NCBI GenBank assembly: GCA_039000515.1
Contig: JBCFYV010011135.1
Location: 30,595,876-30,659,875, forward strand
DNA: 64,000 nucleotides
From: Timema cristinae
Taxonomy: Eukaryota > Arthropoda > Insecta > Phasmatodea > Timematidae
Direction: 5' to 3'
This document shows, piece after piece, positions 1-11,574 of this stretch. Within the stretch, counting starts at the first letter, position 1. Every line of letters begins with the position of its first letter. The position numbers were made by a program, and so were the translations under genes. The notes beneath the pieces are model-generated. The model was not told the DNA's origin, ran no database searches, and was given only the letters and a program-made list of their open reading frames with translations.

Positions 1-625
1 TTAACCGGGATATTAGATACACGAATAACTGGGATATTAGATACACAAATAACTGGGATATTAGATACACAAATAACTGGGATATCAGATACACGAATAA
101 CTGGGATATTAGATACATGAATAACTTGGATATTAGATACACGAATAACCGGTATATTAGATACACGAATAACTGGGATATTAGATACACAAATAACTGG
201 GATATCAGATACACGAATAACTGGGATATTAGATACATGAATAACTGGGATATTAGATTACATGAATAACTGGGATATTAGATACACGAATAACTGGGAT
301 ATTAGATACACAAATAACTGGGATATCAGATACACGAATAACTGGGATATTAGATACATGAATAACTGGGACATTAGATACACGAATAACTGGGATATTA
401 GATACACTAATAACTGGGATATCAGATACACGAATAACTGGGATATTAGATACATGAATAACTTGGATATTAGATACACGAATAACCGGTATATTAGATA
501 CACGAATAACCGGTATATTAGATACACAAATAACCGGTATATCAGATACACGAATAACTGGGATATCAGATACACGAATAACTGGGATATCAGATACATG
601 AATAACCGGGATATTAGATATAAGA
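1..625. repeat. 24-bp minisatellite array
   Basis: About 26 head-to-tail units of a 24-bp motif (ATAACTGGGATATTAGATAC plus four bases). The array begins at or before base 1, so it is truncated by the window. Substitutions are mostly C/T and A/G (ACAC/ACAT, TTAG/TCAG, GGGA/CGGT). Because 24 is a multiple of three and the unit has no stop in some frames, long open frames exist on both strands (peptides of period 8 such as NNWDIRYT). There is no composition or context suggesting a real protein. Confidence 0.95.
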
Positions 626-651
626 TCAATAACGATGATATAGATATATAA

Positions 652-1068
652 TTGACAGGGATGTTGTACAGCTACCAGCTAGGTTGTGCGGGTTGCGTCT
701 CAAGCCTCGTGGAGCTAAACACGCTCTCTTCTAATTATAATGACTATGTAATGATTATATTACCCTGCTCTGCTGCTTGTTTACTGCCTGAGCGCTCCCT
801 CCCCTCAATATAACTCTTGATAGTTAGTAGTTGGACGCATTGCACATCAATTAGGACACATAGTCAAACGCCTTAAGTAAAACGTTGAATAAAATGAGAC
901 ATAAACTGTTCAATTTCTCCGGTTATAAAAAAAAAATAGTTGGTGGCATTGACACTACTGGTGGCTGGATGTGTTAATGATCTTGACTGGTTTATTATCG
1001 GCTGGTAAAATTATTACACTTTCATCTTCACTTTGTCCGCTAACTTGCTCAGAACAATAACTTGATAT
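652..1068. other. Unique spacer, no gene seen
   Basis: No repeat family, RNA gene or coding segment was recognised here. The only low-complexity stretch is a short A run near 928. Confidence 0.5.
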
Positions 1069-1330
1069 CCGCTTCGGTGGGTCGCGTGGTCTGGCCCGCT
1101 ACTCTCTCGTGATAGGCTACACTGCCCATGACAGAGAGGTCGAGATTCAAACCCAGGTTGCGTGTACTTAGAACGGATTTTTTTTTCCTAAATGGCTTTC
1201 CACTCTCCTTCCAATCAAATACGGGTACATTTGTTTTAAATATAACCTTACTAATCCCTAGAGACATTAGTGTAATTACTATATATATAAGCGTATAAAC
1301 CGAACGGGTAGTAAGACGCGATGCAAAATA
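1069..1330 (+). mobile_element. SINE, head type S3
   Basis: The tRNA-like head begins CCGCTTCGGTGG, with an A-box-like GTCGCGTGGTCTGG and a degenerate B box (GAGATTCAAACCC). The body contains the TTTCCACTCTCC block common to S2 and S3. The 3' end is GCGTATAAACCGAACGGGTAGTAAGACGCG, interrupted here by nothing but followed by AAAATAAAA instead of a clean AAT tail. This is an old, diverged copy. Confidence 0.8.
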
Positions 1331-1437
1331 AAATCCTTTTATTATCTAAATTCAAAAAAGATGATTTTGGTGCGAAATTTATAATTATAAATCCAAGTCG
1401 CAGAGACCCCCTACCCCCCCCCCCCCACAATTTTTTT

Positions 1438-1612
1438 TTTAGCACTGAGTCTTACTACCCGTTCAGGCTATACGCTTAAGTACAAATTACGCTAATCACT
1501 ATAGGTATTAGAGTGAAAAAAACCATCCTCGGTACACCCGACCGAGATTCGAACCTCATCATCGGCAGTCTAGTCTACTCAGAGAGTAACGCCCTAGACT
1601 GTGCGGCCGCCA
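1438..1612 (-). mobile_element. SINE, head type S3, internally shortened
   Basis: It reads in reverse from the shared 3' tail (AGCACTGAGTCTTACTACCC) to a head ending in GTGCGGCCGCC. The B box is visible as GAGATTCGAACCTC. The central body is largely missing. It lies close to the opposite-strand SINE at 1069-1330, separated by a poly-C and poly-T stretch. Confidence 0.7.
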
Positions 1613-1614
1613 AA

Positions 1615-2980
1615 GTTGGTCTCCACCGCCTCCACGCCCTCAATTGAACCAAGGTCAATGCCAAATCCTACAATAGTTGGTCTATACGAGGTACAGTACA
1701 TTTTTTTTTAATACTCTCTCGAAACCAAATTTGACATTTTGAAATTAGTTTCCTTCCTTATTTATCGAGTTTGATGATCCCCCCCCCCTCTTTCCCTTAC
1801 ACCGCTCGATCACTTGAGTGGTGGATTTAAATTTTCGCCGCCTAGGGGTCATACAGATCTTCCCCCCCCCCCACATGCCCCCAACCCGGGAAACCCTTCA
1901 TACACCCCCACCCTCAGTCAATACCCCCCTTTCTCAGACCACCACCCTGTGTAAACTATAAACTAAACACTATTTAGAAAGTCGTATATGAATTATAGTG
2001 ATAAGGGACTTATAAGCAGGGGCGCAGGAACGCCCCAGTACGGGGGTAAAAAGTATCATTTTTACCCCCCCCCCCCACCCCCCAAAAAATATAGTAAAAT
2101 TTTTGGTTACTGTAAAGATCTTATTAAGGCAAGACCCAATGTTCACACTAAGTTAACATAGTAAAAATAAAATGTGCTTGGAGCACACACTGAAGAGATT
2201 TTGAAAAGTCTGATAGTGATACCAGCTACAGTAGCCCCACGACTTCTTTGGTGCTGACCCACAGCTCACAACTGACTTCTGACAGGCAACATTTACGTAT
2301 ATACCTAAATTTTGACTCTCAGAAGTGACATATGCTAGACACATGTTTTTGCAGATCATATGTTTCGGCGTAGGGATACATAATTTGGTCTGGTAACTTT
2401 TCAAAGTCGTCGGCTGTCAGTCAGCACTAAAGAAACCATGGGGCTACTGTACTGCAGAAACAAGTTTTTCAATGTGTATACGAATAAAAAAAATTATCTT
2501 CGCTCCGCGATGACGCAACGTAAACTAAATTCCCCGAAAGGCTCAATAAAATTGAAATTTCAAAATTAGTTAGTGATTTTATAGCTCGTCTTCAACTGCT
2601 AGATTTTATTATTTGCCACCCTGGGCTATAGCCTCCTCAGCCCTCTTGTGAATCCACCTTTGACCAAGATTCGAAACCCCTACCTTCCCCCCCAGTCACG
2701 GGCAAATCACGATGAGGCTGGCATTTTTTTTCTTTCTTTCTATACACGTGCGTACCGGTTCGGTCAAGTGTACCTAATTAAATAGTAATCGCGTCTGCGT
2801 CGAATTGAAACAATACTATCGCGTTCGAAAATGTTTCATCTTTGTCGCAACATGCGCTGATAAACTGATAAAGGTTGAAATTTTCGAGTAGTGATTCGAA
2901 TAAAATTGTTTGGGTCTTCGTTAGAAGGGTCGACCAAAAGGGCAGGGATATACAAACTTATGAATAAAAAAAAAAAAAAT
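1615..2980. other. Unique sequence with poly-C runs, no gene seen
   Basis: Contains several C runs of 8-12 bases (near 1780, 1862, 2066) and otherwise unassigned sequence. A minus-strand open frame of 83 codons at 2153-2404 has no family resemblance I can name. GGGGCGCAGGAACGCCCC at 2029-2046 is a small palindrome-like motif that could be a transposon end, but no partner end was found. Confidence 0.45.
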
Positions 2981-2984
2981 AAAA

Positions 2985-3185
2985 ACAAAATGGTGTGTCA
3001 AAGATATATATTCGTTCATTTTTCTTAAAAATCCATTTAAAAATAAATGGTACAATGTGCCGCAAATACTTTTTTTTTAAAAAAACCTGTTTTATCTTAC
3101 AGTAGAGACATTTATTAAATATAAGTAAGATTTATCAAACGAAATAATATAAGTTTTGCAGAAACACTTCACCAAAGAGAATAAT
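2985..3185 (+). mobile_element. Fragment of dispersed element D1
   Basis: Shares blocks with 7335-7550 and 29150-29250: TTTATCTTA...ACATTTA, ACGAAATAATATA, CAGAAACA and CACCAAAGAG. It is probably the left part of the same dispersed element, cut off on the right by an S2 SINE tail at about 3190. Confidence 0.5.
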
Positions 3186-3189
3186 TAAT

Positions 3190-3470
3190 TTTTTTATTAT
3201 TATTATTATTAGTAGTAGTAGTTGTAGTAGTAGTATTACTATTAGCACCGCGTCTTACTACCAGTTCGGTTTATACGTCTATGTACTAATAGGCTAGTGG
3301 TTTTAGGCATTGGGGAGGGTATATTTATAAGAAGTGTACAGCATTTGCGAGGAAAGCGAGATAAAGGAAAACCATTTAACCCCCCCCTTTTCACCCGACC
3401 GAGATTCGAACCTCGGCAGTCTTTCTCAACACGAAACCAGCGCGTTAGCTAACTAAGCTACCGAGGCGGG
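3190..3470 (-). mobile_element. SINE, head type S2
   Basis: The reverse-oriented copy begins with an ATT/AGT microsatellite (the complement of the AAT tail) and the shared tail AGCACCGCGTCTTACTACC. It ends with the tRNA-like head (complement of CCCGCCTCGGTAGCTTAGTT, then AGCTAACGCGCTGG). The B box appears as GAGATTCGAACCTC. Confidence 0.85.
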
Positions 3471-3775
3471 TTTCTAACCTTAAAATTAGGATAGTTTGCT
3501 TAGGGGCAAAACTACATTAAATAGGTTTTCTTCAAGTCCGCTATAACGATTTTGATCAAAAAAATTGTATTATTACTATTAGAACCGCGTCTTACTACCC
3601 GTTCGGGTTATACACACAAAAATTGTATCCGTGCATTGTTTAACAATACAAACAAAAATATTACTATGTTTTCCCGATGAAAAAAGACTTAAAGGATTTC
3701 CAAATTTTGGTCATATCTCGGTAACGAAATAAATTATCACTGTAACAATAATTATAATAATAATAAAAAAGCCCT

Positions 3776-4068
3776 GGTGACCTGGCGGTCTAGGGGTAAG
3801 GTGTCGGACTTTTGTGCTGAAGGTCTGGGGTTCAATTCTCGGTCTCGGCACAGATTTATCTGATTGCCAAACCCCTTCCTTCACCTCTGACAAGACATCT
3901 TGTGAATGTGTGGAATGCCAGGCGCCACCGTGGTTCGGATTCCACGCTAAACTGTAGGTCCTTCATTTCATCTCACAATCACCCTAGCATTACACATTAG
4001 CGTAAGTGCGTATAACCCGAATGGGTAGTAAGACGCGGTGCTAATAATAATAATAATAATAATAATAT
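3776..4068 (+). mobile_element. SINE, head type S1, short subtype
   Basis: Intact-looking copy. The tRNA-like head runs from GGTGACCTGGCGGTCTAGGG (A box TGGCGGTCTAGGGGTAAGG) to the B box GGTTCAATTCT. Then come the conserved body (TTATCTGATTGCCAAACC, CCACCGTGGTTCGGATTCCA), the shared tail ATAACCCGAATGGGTAGTAAG and (AAT)n. The block GTGTATTAATCACAA found in other S1 copies is absent, which defines the short subtype. Confidence 0.9.
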
Positions 4069-4945
4069 ATATTTAAATTTTAGTAAAATTATGTGATCTT
4101 GGGGTAACTAGGGGGATATGTGGAATTGGGAAAAATGCCCCAATAATCTCCCCCCCCCCCTCCTTATTTCTCCTTGAATTATCTTATTACTTCAGTCACT
4201 CGATTAGGAAATCGTCGAACCATCTCAATAAGATTATTTTAAGATCACTTGAAGGCGGTATAATAATCTCAAATTTATGTTATAAAAGCTTTTTTTGATA
4301 AAAATAAATATGATGTAACTTTTGTCCATCCACAAAATATCTTATATAAAACAATATATTTTACAAATCCTTTTATAAAATATATCTTATAGAACATGTT
4401 CCAACGTTTCATAAAAGGAAATTGCAAAACATAAGTCACAATTTATCTACAGATTAAATAAGTTTTTATTATTTTAATTAATAAGAAGATATGATTATCA
4501 GATGTTTAAAAGTTGTCATGATTAATTCGTAAATATTTTTGACGCGATTGTTTTTTAAACTTTAAATAAAATTGTGATGTAATTTAATAACACGCATTTT
4601 TTAAAATCAAAGATGGTTTCAACTCTTCTATCATATATTTTGTCAAGTAAATATTTCTTTTTTCTTTTCATAAAAATAATTATGACAGTGTAATCTCAAC
4701 CTAAGGAAACAATGGCTTCTGTCTTTGAATTAAAAATAATGTCATCCAATTGTCACGTCATGTGAGTGCAAGTCAAGATTAGATTCCCCCTTATTAATAT
4801 ATTTCATTTCTAATCAGTGAGTGTCTCAATTAATTTAATCTCACAAACTGTCATACAACGTCACAAATATTAATTTGTATCTTGAAGCGGTTTTTCCTGT
4901 TATATATATATATATAAGTAAAGGTTCCAAAACTAAGAATATTTA
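4069..4945. other. AT-rich spacer, no gene seen
   Basis: AT-rich DNA with a C run near 4151. No coding segment, RNA gene or known repeat was recognised. An (AT)n run near 4903 precedes the next SINE. Confidence 0.5.
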
Positions 4946-4948
4946 TTT

Positions 4949-5197
4949 TAGCAACGCGTCTAATTACCCTTTCATAATAAACGCTAATGTACTAATTACT
5001 CTAATGGTTTTAGGGATTAGGATGATTATAGTTATAAAAAGTGTGCTCCACATTTGCGTGGAGAGAGAGTGGAAAACCGTTTTAGAAAAAACACCCTATT
5101 TACACCCTAATGAGATTCGAACTTTGATACCCACGTCATCGGCAGTCTAGTCCATTGCGAGAGTAACGCCTTAGATCATGTGGCCACCGAGACGGGC
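4949..5197 (-). mobile_element. SINE, head type S3
   Basis: Reverse-oriented. It begins with a degenerate shared tail (AGCAACGCGTCTAATTACCC) and ends with the complement of CCGTCTCGGTGGCCACATGA. The body block GTGGAAAACCGTTTTAG is present, and the B box complement reads GAGATTCGAAC. Confidence 0.8.
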
Positions 5198-5861
5198 AAA
5201 TGGTCTATTATGGTTCACGTTTCCACGGCAGGGATGGTAAAAAAAAAAGACAATAAAAAAGTGTTGCGTGGTTTATTTATTTGAGCATTAACGTGCACTT
5301 TCTGAACCAACTGATTATATCAGCGCATGATAATTTCTATGAGCGAGCGTAAAAGGACCTACTAATTTTCCCATACCATTGTAACGTTTAAGAGAGCTAG
5401 CTGATATATTAATGTTTGTACGCCATCATTAGGGTGACATTTGATATAACGATTGAATTGGGTCCAAGTTTGCTGTTTCTGTATTATAATAATTTAATAA
5501 AAGACCAACTATTACGTTATATCATGATAATTCCCGACACGTGAAACTTAGAACACAGATTAAGATGTCATAGACTCTACCTACACGGCTCCTCGTCAGG
5601 AAGGAAAGTGAAGAGATGCTACCCTGAAGGGGTATATCAAGCGACATTTCCTTCTCGAAGCTTCCTAAAAGAAAAAAGTGTGGTCGTCCAGGTGCGTTTC
5701 TGTCCACAAAACCGCGTTGTCTTTTTAAACAGAGACGTAGAAGGATGTCGCCATGCCTTGCAACTTAACACAAATAAATCTTACTACCCGATCTCATTTA
5801 TAATATCGTAATTTGATAAGATGTGATAATAAATTATTGGATGTATAATTCCATATTATTA

Positions 5862-6050
5862 CACCTTCCAGTGGTTCTATTACATGCCACAATCTAGTAT
5901 GAGACCGATGGCTTTACTTCCCTTCCGAAGGAAGTTGTGCTACGCATTTTTATCGCTCAAGAAAAATTCGTTGATCTCCGTGGCTGGGTTCGAACCGCGA
6001 ACATAGACCACGTGACCACGTGGTCTATGGATGACCCTTGGAAGAAATAA
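5862..6050 (-). mobile_element. SINE-like element, head type S5
   Basis: On the minus strand a tRNA-like head (GTGGTCACGTGGTCTATG, B box GGTTCGAACCC) is followed by CAACGAATTTTTCTTGAGCG and ATAAAAATGCG, then CTTCCTTCGGAAGGGAAGT. Matching pieces occur at 45,570-45,676 (minus) and 45,990-46,078 (plus). This type lacks the tail shared by S1-S3. Confidence 0.6.
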
Positions 6051-6232
6051 ATCGTAGGCGGACTTTCATTTGTTTGTCTTACTTAACATTCCAAGGCTAC
6101 TCGCTGCATGTAGTTTACAGATAATAGCCTCGCCTTGCGTTTTGCTAAGCCTGTGACGTCACAAAGATACGTTAAGAGCCAACTTTGAATACATCACTAG
6201 CTTTGCTTTCTCACGGAGATAAAATATTGTAT

Positions 6233-6450
6233 TTATTATTATTATTATTATTATTTAGCGCCGAGTCTTACTACACGTTCGGGTTATAAGCTTACGTACT
6301 AGTTACACTAATGGGTTAGGAATTTGTAAGGTTGAATAAAGATGAAGTGAGCCCGCATTTGCGTGGAGGAAGAGTGGAAAACCATTTAGGGAAAACCAGC
6401 TCCAGTTGACTCGAGTGAGATTCAAACCTTGATCTCCCCGTCCTCGGCAT
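6233..6450 (-). mobile_element. SINE, S2-like body, head truncated
   Basis: Starts with an ATT microsatellite and the shared tail (AGCGCCGAGTCTTACTACAC), and runs through the GTGGAAAACCATTTAGGG block to the B-box complement GAGATTCAAACC. It stops at CCTCGGCA without the A-box half of the head. Confidence 0.75.
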
Positions 6451-6639
6451 AAAATATTGTAATCGTGATAATTTTCTACCTTTAGTTTAAGATGAATCTT
6501 AGCATTCTATGTGCTGCCAATTTAAAAAAAAAAATGGGTCTGGTTGATTTTTTTATGTCTGTACTTTCTGTTTGTACCTGCACAACAAAATTATTTGATA
6601 AATTTCATTCAATTTTGGTGAATACCTGGAATATATTTA

Positions 6640-6874
6640 TTATTATTTAGCACCGCGTCTTACTACCCGTTCAGGCTATATGCCTATGTACTGGTTACAC
6701 TATTAGGTTAGGGATTAAGATATTTGAATTTAGAGAAAGTGTATCCGCGTTTGCGTAGAGAGTGGGTGGAAAACCATTTAAGAAAGAACCTCAGTACAGC
6801 TTAGCCAGAGTGAACCTCCAATATCCCCATCTTCGGTATTATAGTGTATTGCGAGAATGGTGCCTTAGACTATG
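6640..6874 (-). mobile_element. SINE, head type S3, decayed head
   Basis: The shared tail AGCACCGCGTCTTACTACCC is clear and the body contains GTGGAAAACCATTTAAG. The head is degenerate (GGTGCCTTAGACTATGCATCACC in reverse), indicating an old copy. Confidence 0.75.
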
Positions 6875-7334
6875 CATCACCAATAGTTTTATTTTTTACT
6901 TATTATGTTTTATAAAATTAAATCAAAATTTCAATATAAAACCATTATAATAATTGCTCCAACTTTATATTTAAAATATGAACATAGGTTTTCAAATATT
7001 AAGTACTCCCAAGGGACGCAAGTCAAGTTTGAACTCCGGCCTATGAGTCAGGACCACTAACCTTACAACCAACCTTGAACACGTTTACTACAGGGAAAGG
7101 TGTGAATTAGCTTCCTTAGTGTGAGCTAATTAATTACCCATATATTCGAATATAACTGTTAACTATTTTCTTAATTGCAAGCTCAATTTAATATGCTGTG
7201 TCGACAAAAAACAAACTGTGCCCGATTAAGGGGAACATTCCTATGTAGTATCTGTTATAATAAACAAAATATTTCCGTTCTTTTTAAGGCAATTTATAAT
7301 TTATTCAGGCACTATAAAAAGTGACTTAAAGAAA

Positions 7335-8578
7335 TTTACTTTGTTTTTGAGCACTGAATTTTTCCCACTTTTTTTTAAAAGTACCGATACAATATATGTT
7401 ACGAACATAATTTCTCTCTTTTATCTTAAAAATAGAAACATTTACCAAAATATCGTGAGGTTTAGTGAACGAAATAATATATTTTGTCGCAAAGACACAC
7501 CACTAAAAATTGCAAATGAAATAAAATACACTTACAGAAACATTTGGAAATGAGGAACATATCTGTCGTGACCTGTCGGGCTTCTGTGCTTGATGTCCGG
7601 GGTTCAATCCTCGGTCCAGGCACATATTTATCTGATTACCAAACCCTTCCTTCACCTCTGACAAGACGTGTATTAATCACAACTTGTGAATGTGTCGACT
7701 GCCACGGCCTCCGCCGTGGTTCGGATCCCACGTTAAACTGTAGGTCCTCCATTTTAATCTCACAATCACCCTACCATTACACATTAGCGTAAATGCGTAT
7801 AATTTGAACGGGTAGTAAGACACGGTGATAAGCGTAATAATAATAATAAATAATATAATCATTTCCACCAAAGAGCATAACAATCGATACTTTATGGCAC
7901 TAGGAACTCGAAAGTTCATTACTGCTCTCACAAAAGCTCGCCGCCAACTGTCCCTGTTTCGAGCTCATTCTATCCAGTCCATCTCATTACGCCCCATCTC
8001 TCTCAGGTCTTCCACGTCCCAAGCTTAATCTCGTTCCTAGCTTTACTATTCCATGCTTTCCGCGGAGGAGTTTCAGTTCCCGTCCGGAGATCCGAACGGG
8101 GGACTATTTTAGGATAATATGTTTTCTTGCAGTTTATAAATTATTTATTTTATAAAATATATTACAGATAAAAGATGTTTATCTTAAATAGTAATACAAC
8201 AATACTATAAGTTATTTCGTATCTGAAATAGTTGCATAGCTATGATCAAAATTGGAAATTTCTGCCCATGTAAAGTACCCTCAGAGTAATTTTCATAAAT
8301 AAATTAGTTAGCAATTTGTTTATAATATTAAACAATGCCAAGATACAAAAATTATTCAAAGAGTGAATTTCTAGAAATCTATTTTTCTCTTTTGACCTTC
8401 AGTAAATTACCCTTAATTTTAGGGTTGGATATCTAATTTAAAAAAAAAACATTTGGGAAACCCCAGATACCAAGTTTTAGTCCGATCCGTAAAATAGTTC
8501 CGGCTGTAAACCAAGGTACGGACGGAAGGACGGAAATACAAGAAACGTCGATATTTATCAAAATCTTGAGTTAGATTT
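7335..8578 (+). mobile_element. Dispersed element D1, interrupted by a SINE
   Basis: Aligns by eye with 29,150-30,860. Matching blocks are GAACGAAATAATATA...AGAAACATT on the left, TATGGCACTAGGAACTCG in the middle, and on the right AAGTTATTTCGTAT, AATAGTTGC, AAAGTACCCTC, CCCAGATACCAAGTTTTAG and AAATAGTTCCGGCT. It ends in a GGACGGAAGGACGG run. An S1 SINE (7567-7855) sits inside it. It has only about one unit of the 36-bp motif that forms a long array in the other copy. Superfamily and true ends are not known. Confidence 0.65.
7567..7855 (+). mobile_element. SINE, head type S1, long subtype, nested in D1
   Basis: The head is slightly eroded (CGTGACCTGTCGGGCTTCTG) but the B box GGTTCAATCCTC is intact. 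It contains GTGTATTAATCACAACTTG, which marks the long subtype. The tail is ATAATTTGAACGGGTAGTAA and ends in AATAATAATAATAAATAAT. Confidence 0.85.
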
Positions 8579-8751
8579 TCTTGACAATTTCAATACTTCT
8601 CTCTCAGAGAGATTGAGATAAATCAAAAAGTGGGGCCAGTTATATTAGCGTAAAAATAGATGGTCTAGCAATAATTGTCAATACAGGGTGTCACAGACTT
8701 CACGTAATATTGCTTCTGCCGTGGTCAAGTACTAAAGCCTTTTGCAAAGGT

Positions 8752-9005
8752 TTTAATTCTAGTCTGTATTACCTACCTAAGTTAGGTGTTATCTGGGGGT
8801 GAGACGGGCTCTTAAGACGTCTGGTTCTAGCTGTATTACCTACCTAAGTTAGGTGTTATCTGGGGGGTGAGACGGGTCTCTTAAGACGTCTGGTTCTAGC
8901 TGTATTACCTACCTAAGTTAGGTGTTATCTGGGGTGAGACGGGCTCTTAAGACGTCTGGTTCTAGCTGTATTACCTACCTAAGTTAGGTGTTATCTGGGG
9001 GTAAC
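8752..9005 (+). repeat. 67-bp satellite, four units
   Basis: About four copies of a 67-bp unit: GTCTGGTTCTAGCTGTATTA, then CCTACCTAAGTTAGGTGTTA, TCTGGGGGTGAGACGGGCTC and TTAAGAC. The unit includes short palindromes (ACCTAAGTTAGGT, TCTTAAGA, GACGTC). Near-identical arrays occur at 22.98, 50.93 and 62.6 kb. Confidence 0.95.
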
Positions 9006-9890
9006 GTAATGCTTACAGAAAGGTAACGCCATGAAGGTACTCCTGTCTACCTGCACAGTCCACATAGTGCTAGTGTCGGATCAGAAAGGTAACGATACCA
9101 AGGTCGCAGAGAAGATGAGAGGTCCCTCGTGACCTGGTTGGTGCCGTGATAGGATGTCAACACCTCCCTGATACGGCCAACAATCGAGGGGAACTTGATA
9201 GCTGGTCAGCCTTGACAGGGAGTCAGTCTTCAGGGCAGAAGACGAGGGGACGATTGTTTCTTAGCAAGTCCGTACAGAGAGGGGCAGATTTGTGGCTCAA
9301 AACACTCCCCCCCCCCCCACCCTCCTTTATCACACTCATTCCTGCTGACATAACTCGCAGAGCAATTCATTCGTGCTCTGTAATCTCCTACCTGTGACGT
9401 CACTGCAGGTCAAGATTTCCCATGGTAATGAGTTTACGTTATTTTCATTGAGTTTCGAAAATATTATGTTTAAGGTCCTTGGCCCTATCGAGTGAAAGTA
9501 TAAAACCTATTTTATGGGATGGTGGGTGGGAGGGTGAAAGGCGTGGCGTGGCTTCACAACCGACCAAAGTATCCTTCCGCGCCAACAAGAACAGATGGAT
9601 CCCGGAAACCGTAGATGGCGCTAGCTACCGGACAGGTCTTGCGGAAAAATCATACATTTGGTAATGTCAGTTTTTCTCGAGAATGAGTGGAATTTTTATG
9701 TTAATATTTTCAACACCCCTTCTAAGATAATGTATCGATGTTTATTAATTGTTATATTTTCTTATTTTTTGTTATAAAGCCGGCAGCTTTATATTGAAAA
9801 ACGTCAATTATATTGATATTTATCGAGATAGAAATTATTATTTCTTAAATAATTCTAAATATGGTCCTACAATGTCATATTTTTTTTAAA
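9006..9890. other. Unique sequence, no gene seen
   Basis: Two copies of the phrase AGAAAGGTAACG (9017, 9083) and a C run at 9308-9321 are the only features noticed. Open frames of 83 and 61 codons are present but show no domain. I see no exon structure. Confidence 0.45.
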
Positions 9891-9894
9891 ATTT

Positions 9895-10139
9895 AGCCAT
9901 ACGTCTTACTACCTGTTCGGGTTATACGCTTAAGTATTAATTACGCTAATGGGTTAGGAATTTGGAAGGTTGAATTTAGAGGAAGTGAACCCGCATTTAC
10001 GTGAAGGGAGAGTGGAAAACCAGTTAGAAAAAACCACCCTACTTCACTCGACCTAGATTTGAACCTCGAACTCCTCGTCCTTGGCAGTCTAACTCAACAC
10101 GAAACAAGCGCGTTAGCAAACTACACCACCAAGGTGGGT
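9895..10139 (-). mobile_element. SINE, head type S2
   Basis: Begins with a weakly preserved tail (AGCCATACGTCTTACTACCT) and includes the GTGGAAAACCAGTTAGAAAA block. It ends with the complement of CCACCTTGGTGGTGTAGTTT. The sequence to its right belongs to dispersed element D2. Confidence 0.85.
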
Positions 10140-10144
10140 CACAA

Positions 10145-10830
10145 TTTTTTTTTTTTTTTTTGTAAAAGTATTTTCTATAAACCCGGTACAACTCGTGATA
10201 TTTGTTTAGTTCACGAAAATAACCTGTAGGAGTCTTCGTTCCAGGATGTTGATTAAAAAAGTCCGTGGTAGCAAATGTCCATCTAGAATAGGAAATAAGA
10301 AAAAGGTAATTTTAAAAATCAAGTCAATGTTTTCAAGGAGCAAATATTATTATTATTATTAGCACCGCGTCTTACTACCCGTTCGGGTTATACGCACTTA
10401 CGCTAATGTGTAATGGTAGGGTGATTGTGAGATGAAATGAAAGACCTACAGTTTAACGTGGGATCCGAACCACGGTGGAGGCCTGACATTCCCCACATTC
10501 ACAAGTTGTGATTAATACACGTCTTGTCAGAGGTGAAGGAAGGGTTTGGTAATCAGATAAATCTGTGCCGGTACCGAGGATTGAACCCCGGCCGCCAGCA
10601 CAGAAGTCTGACACCTTACCCTAGACCGCCAGGTCACCAGGGAGCAAATAGTATTGTGAGTGTGTAAGTAAACTCGTCAGAGGAAGAGGGCAAGGGTTAA
10701 TCAGTAGATAAACAAAAGCCCTCTCAGGGTGAACTTCTCATTTTCTTCCCTCTCTTTCTATTTCGTACATTGGGATCTAAGTGGGATAGTGCTTAGACTG
10801 CTTAGGTGCGTCAAGTTAAAATACAACCAG
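10145..10830 (+). mobile_element. Dispersed element D2, interrupted by a SINE
   Basis: Matches 37,985-38,315 in inverted orientation. Shared blocks include CTGTAGGAGTCTTC, GTCCGTGGTAG, AATAGGAAATAAGAAAAA, AATGTTTTCAAGG, GTGAGTGTGTAAG, CTCGTCAGAGGAAG, CTATTTCGTA and GTGCTTAGACTGCTTAGGTG. The other copy lacks the SINE at 10,347-10,640, so it preserves an uninterrupted site. The nature of D2 is unknown. Confidence 0.65.
10347..10640 (-). mobile_element. SINE, head type S1, long subtype, with TSD
   Basis: Full-length reverse-oriented copy, from the ATT microsatellite and AGCACCGCGTCTTACTACCC to CCAGGTCACC. It is flanked by a 10-bp direct repeat GGAGCAAATA (10,337-10,346 and 10,641-10,650). Target-site duplication is the expected mark of LINE-driven insertion, and the paralogous empty site near 38.15 kb supports it. 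Confidence 0.93.
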
Positions 10831-11274
10831 TTTAGCTTCGAATACTTATGGTATGATAATTAATAGATAGTAAAACGTTATCAATGTTGATTGAAAAAGA
10901 AAAACAACTTTATTTTCTAAAAGACCGCTCTTACCAGAGTCCTACATTAGTAACATTTTGAGGTATTGGATGGCAATAAAAAGAAAATGGTGTGAATGAT
11001 TGATCCTACTGGTGTTCCCGAACCCTGCGCGTGATCTGTCACTGATATAACGTGAAGCGATTGATTTTGACAATAATAATATAATATTGCGCCTCCAGGC
11101 TACGTCAATATGTAGCTTGGTTTGTGGAAAAATTAACCTGTACTAATGTACTGTTGTCCAGGGGACGTACTGATGTACTAATCGTACGTCCTTCCCGTGA
11201 AGGCTCTTTCCATGTCCATGATAGGAGTGTATGGTGAGTATGAGTGTATGGTGAGTATGAGGGTGATGTTGATG

Positions 11275-11450
11275 GTGTCATCACAACAAATCCTCTGACC
11301 GTTAATCTCGGTTTTCTAGACAGCAGCTGCTACTTTTTCATTCGAGTAGCTCCTCATTTTTCATACACTAGACTTGAGTTTGACTTAGTTTTCCAGTCTC
11401 CAACTGATTCACAGAAAAATCTGGGGATCGAACCCCGGACAGAAGCTTCT
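11275..11450 (-). mobile_element. SINE-like element, head type S4
   Basis: On the minus strand a tRNA-like B box region (CGGGGTTCGATCCCCAG) is followed by ATTTTTCTGTGAATCAGTTG and then a body containing AGAAAACCGAGATTAACGGT. The same order occurs at 39,430-39,640, 47,985-48,115 and 59,651-59,955. The A-box half is missing here. Confidence 0.55.
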
Positions 11451-11574
11451 AAGTAATTAATTTCAACCGATGTTTGCAATAAACAACCTTCACTGTCACT
11501 TAGCTACACTCCCACCGCGTAGATGAGTTATATCTTGGTCAACCTTCATCCGTAATAGAACCAGGGACCCTCTA

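Noticed and set aside
2153..2404. Minus-strand 83-codon frame as a cysteine-rich exon
   Set aside because: No domain pattern, no conserved splice signals that could be trusted and no neighbouring exons. Chance open frame is the simpler reading.
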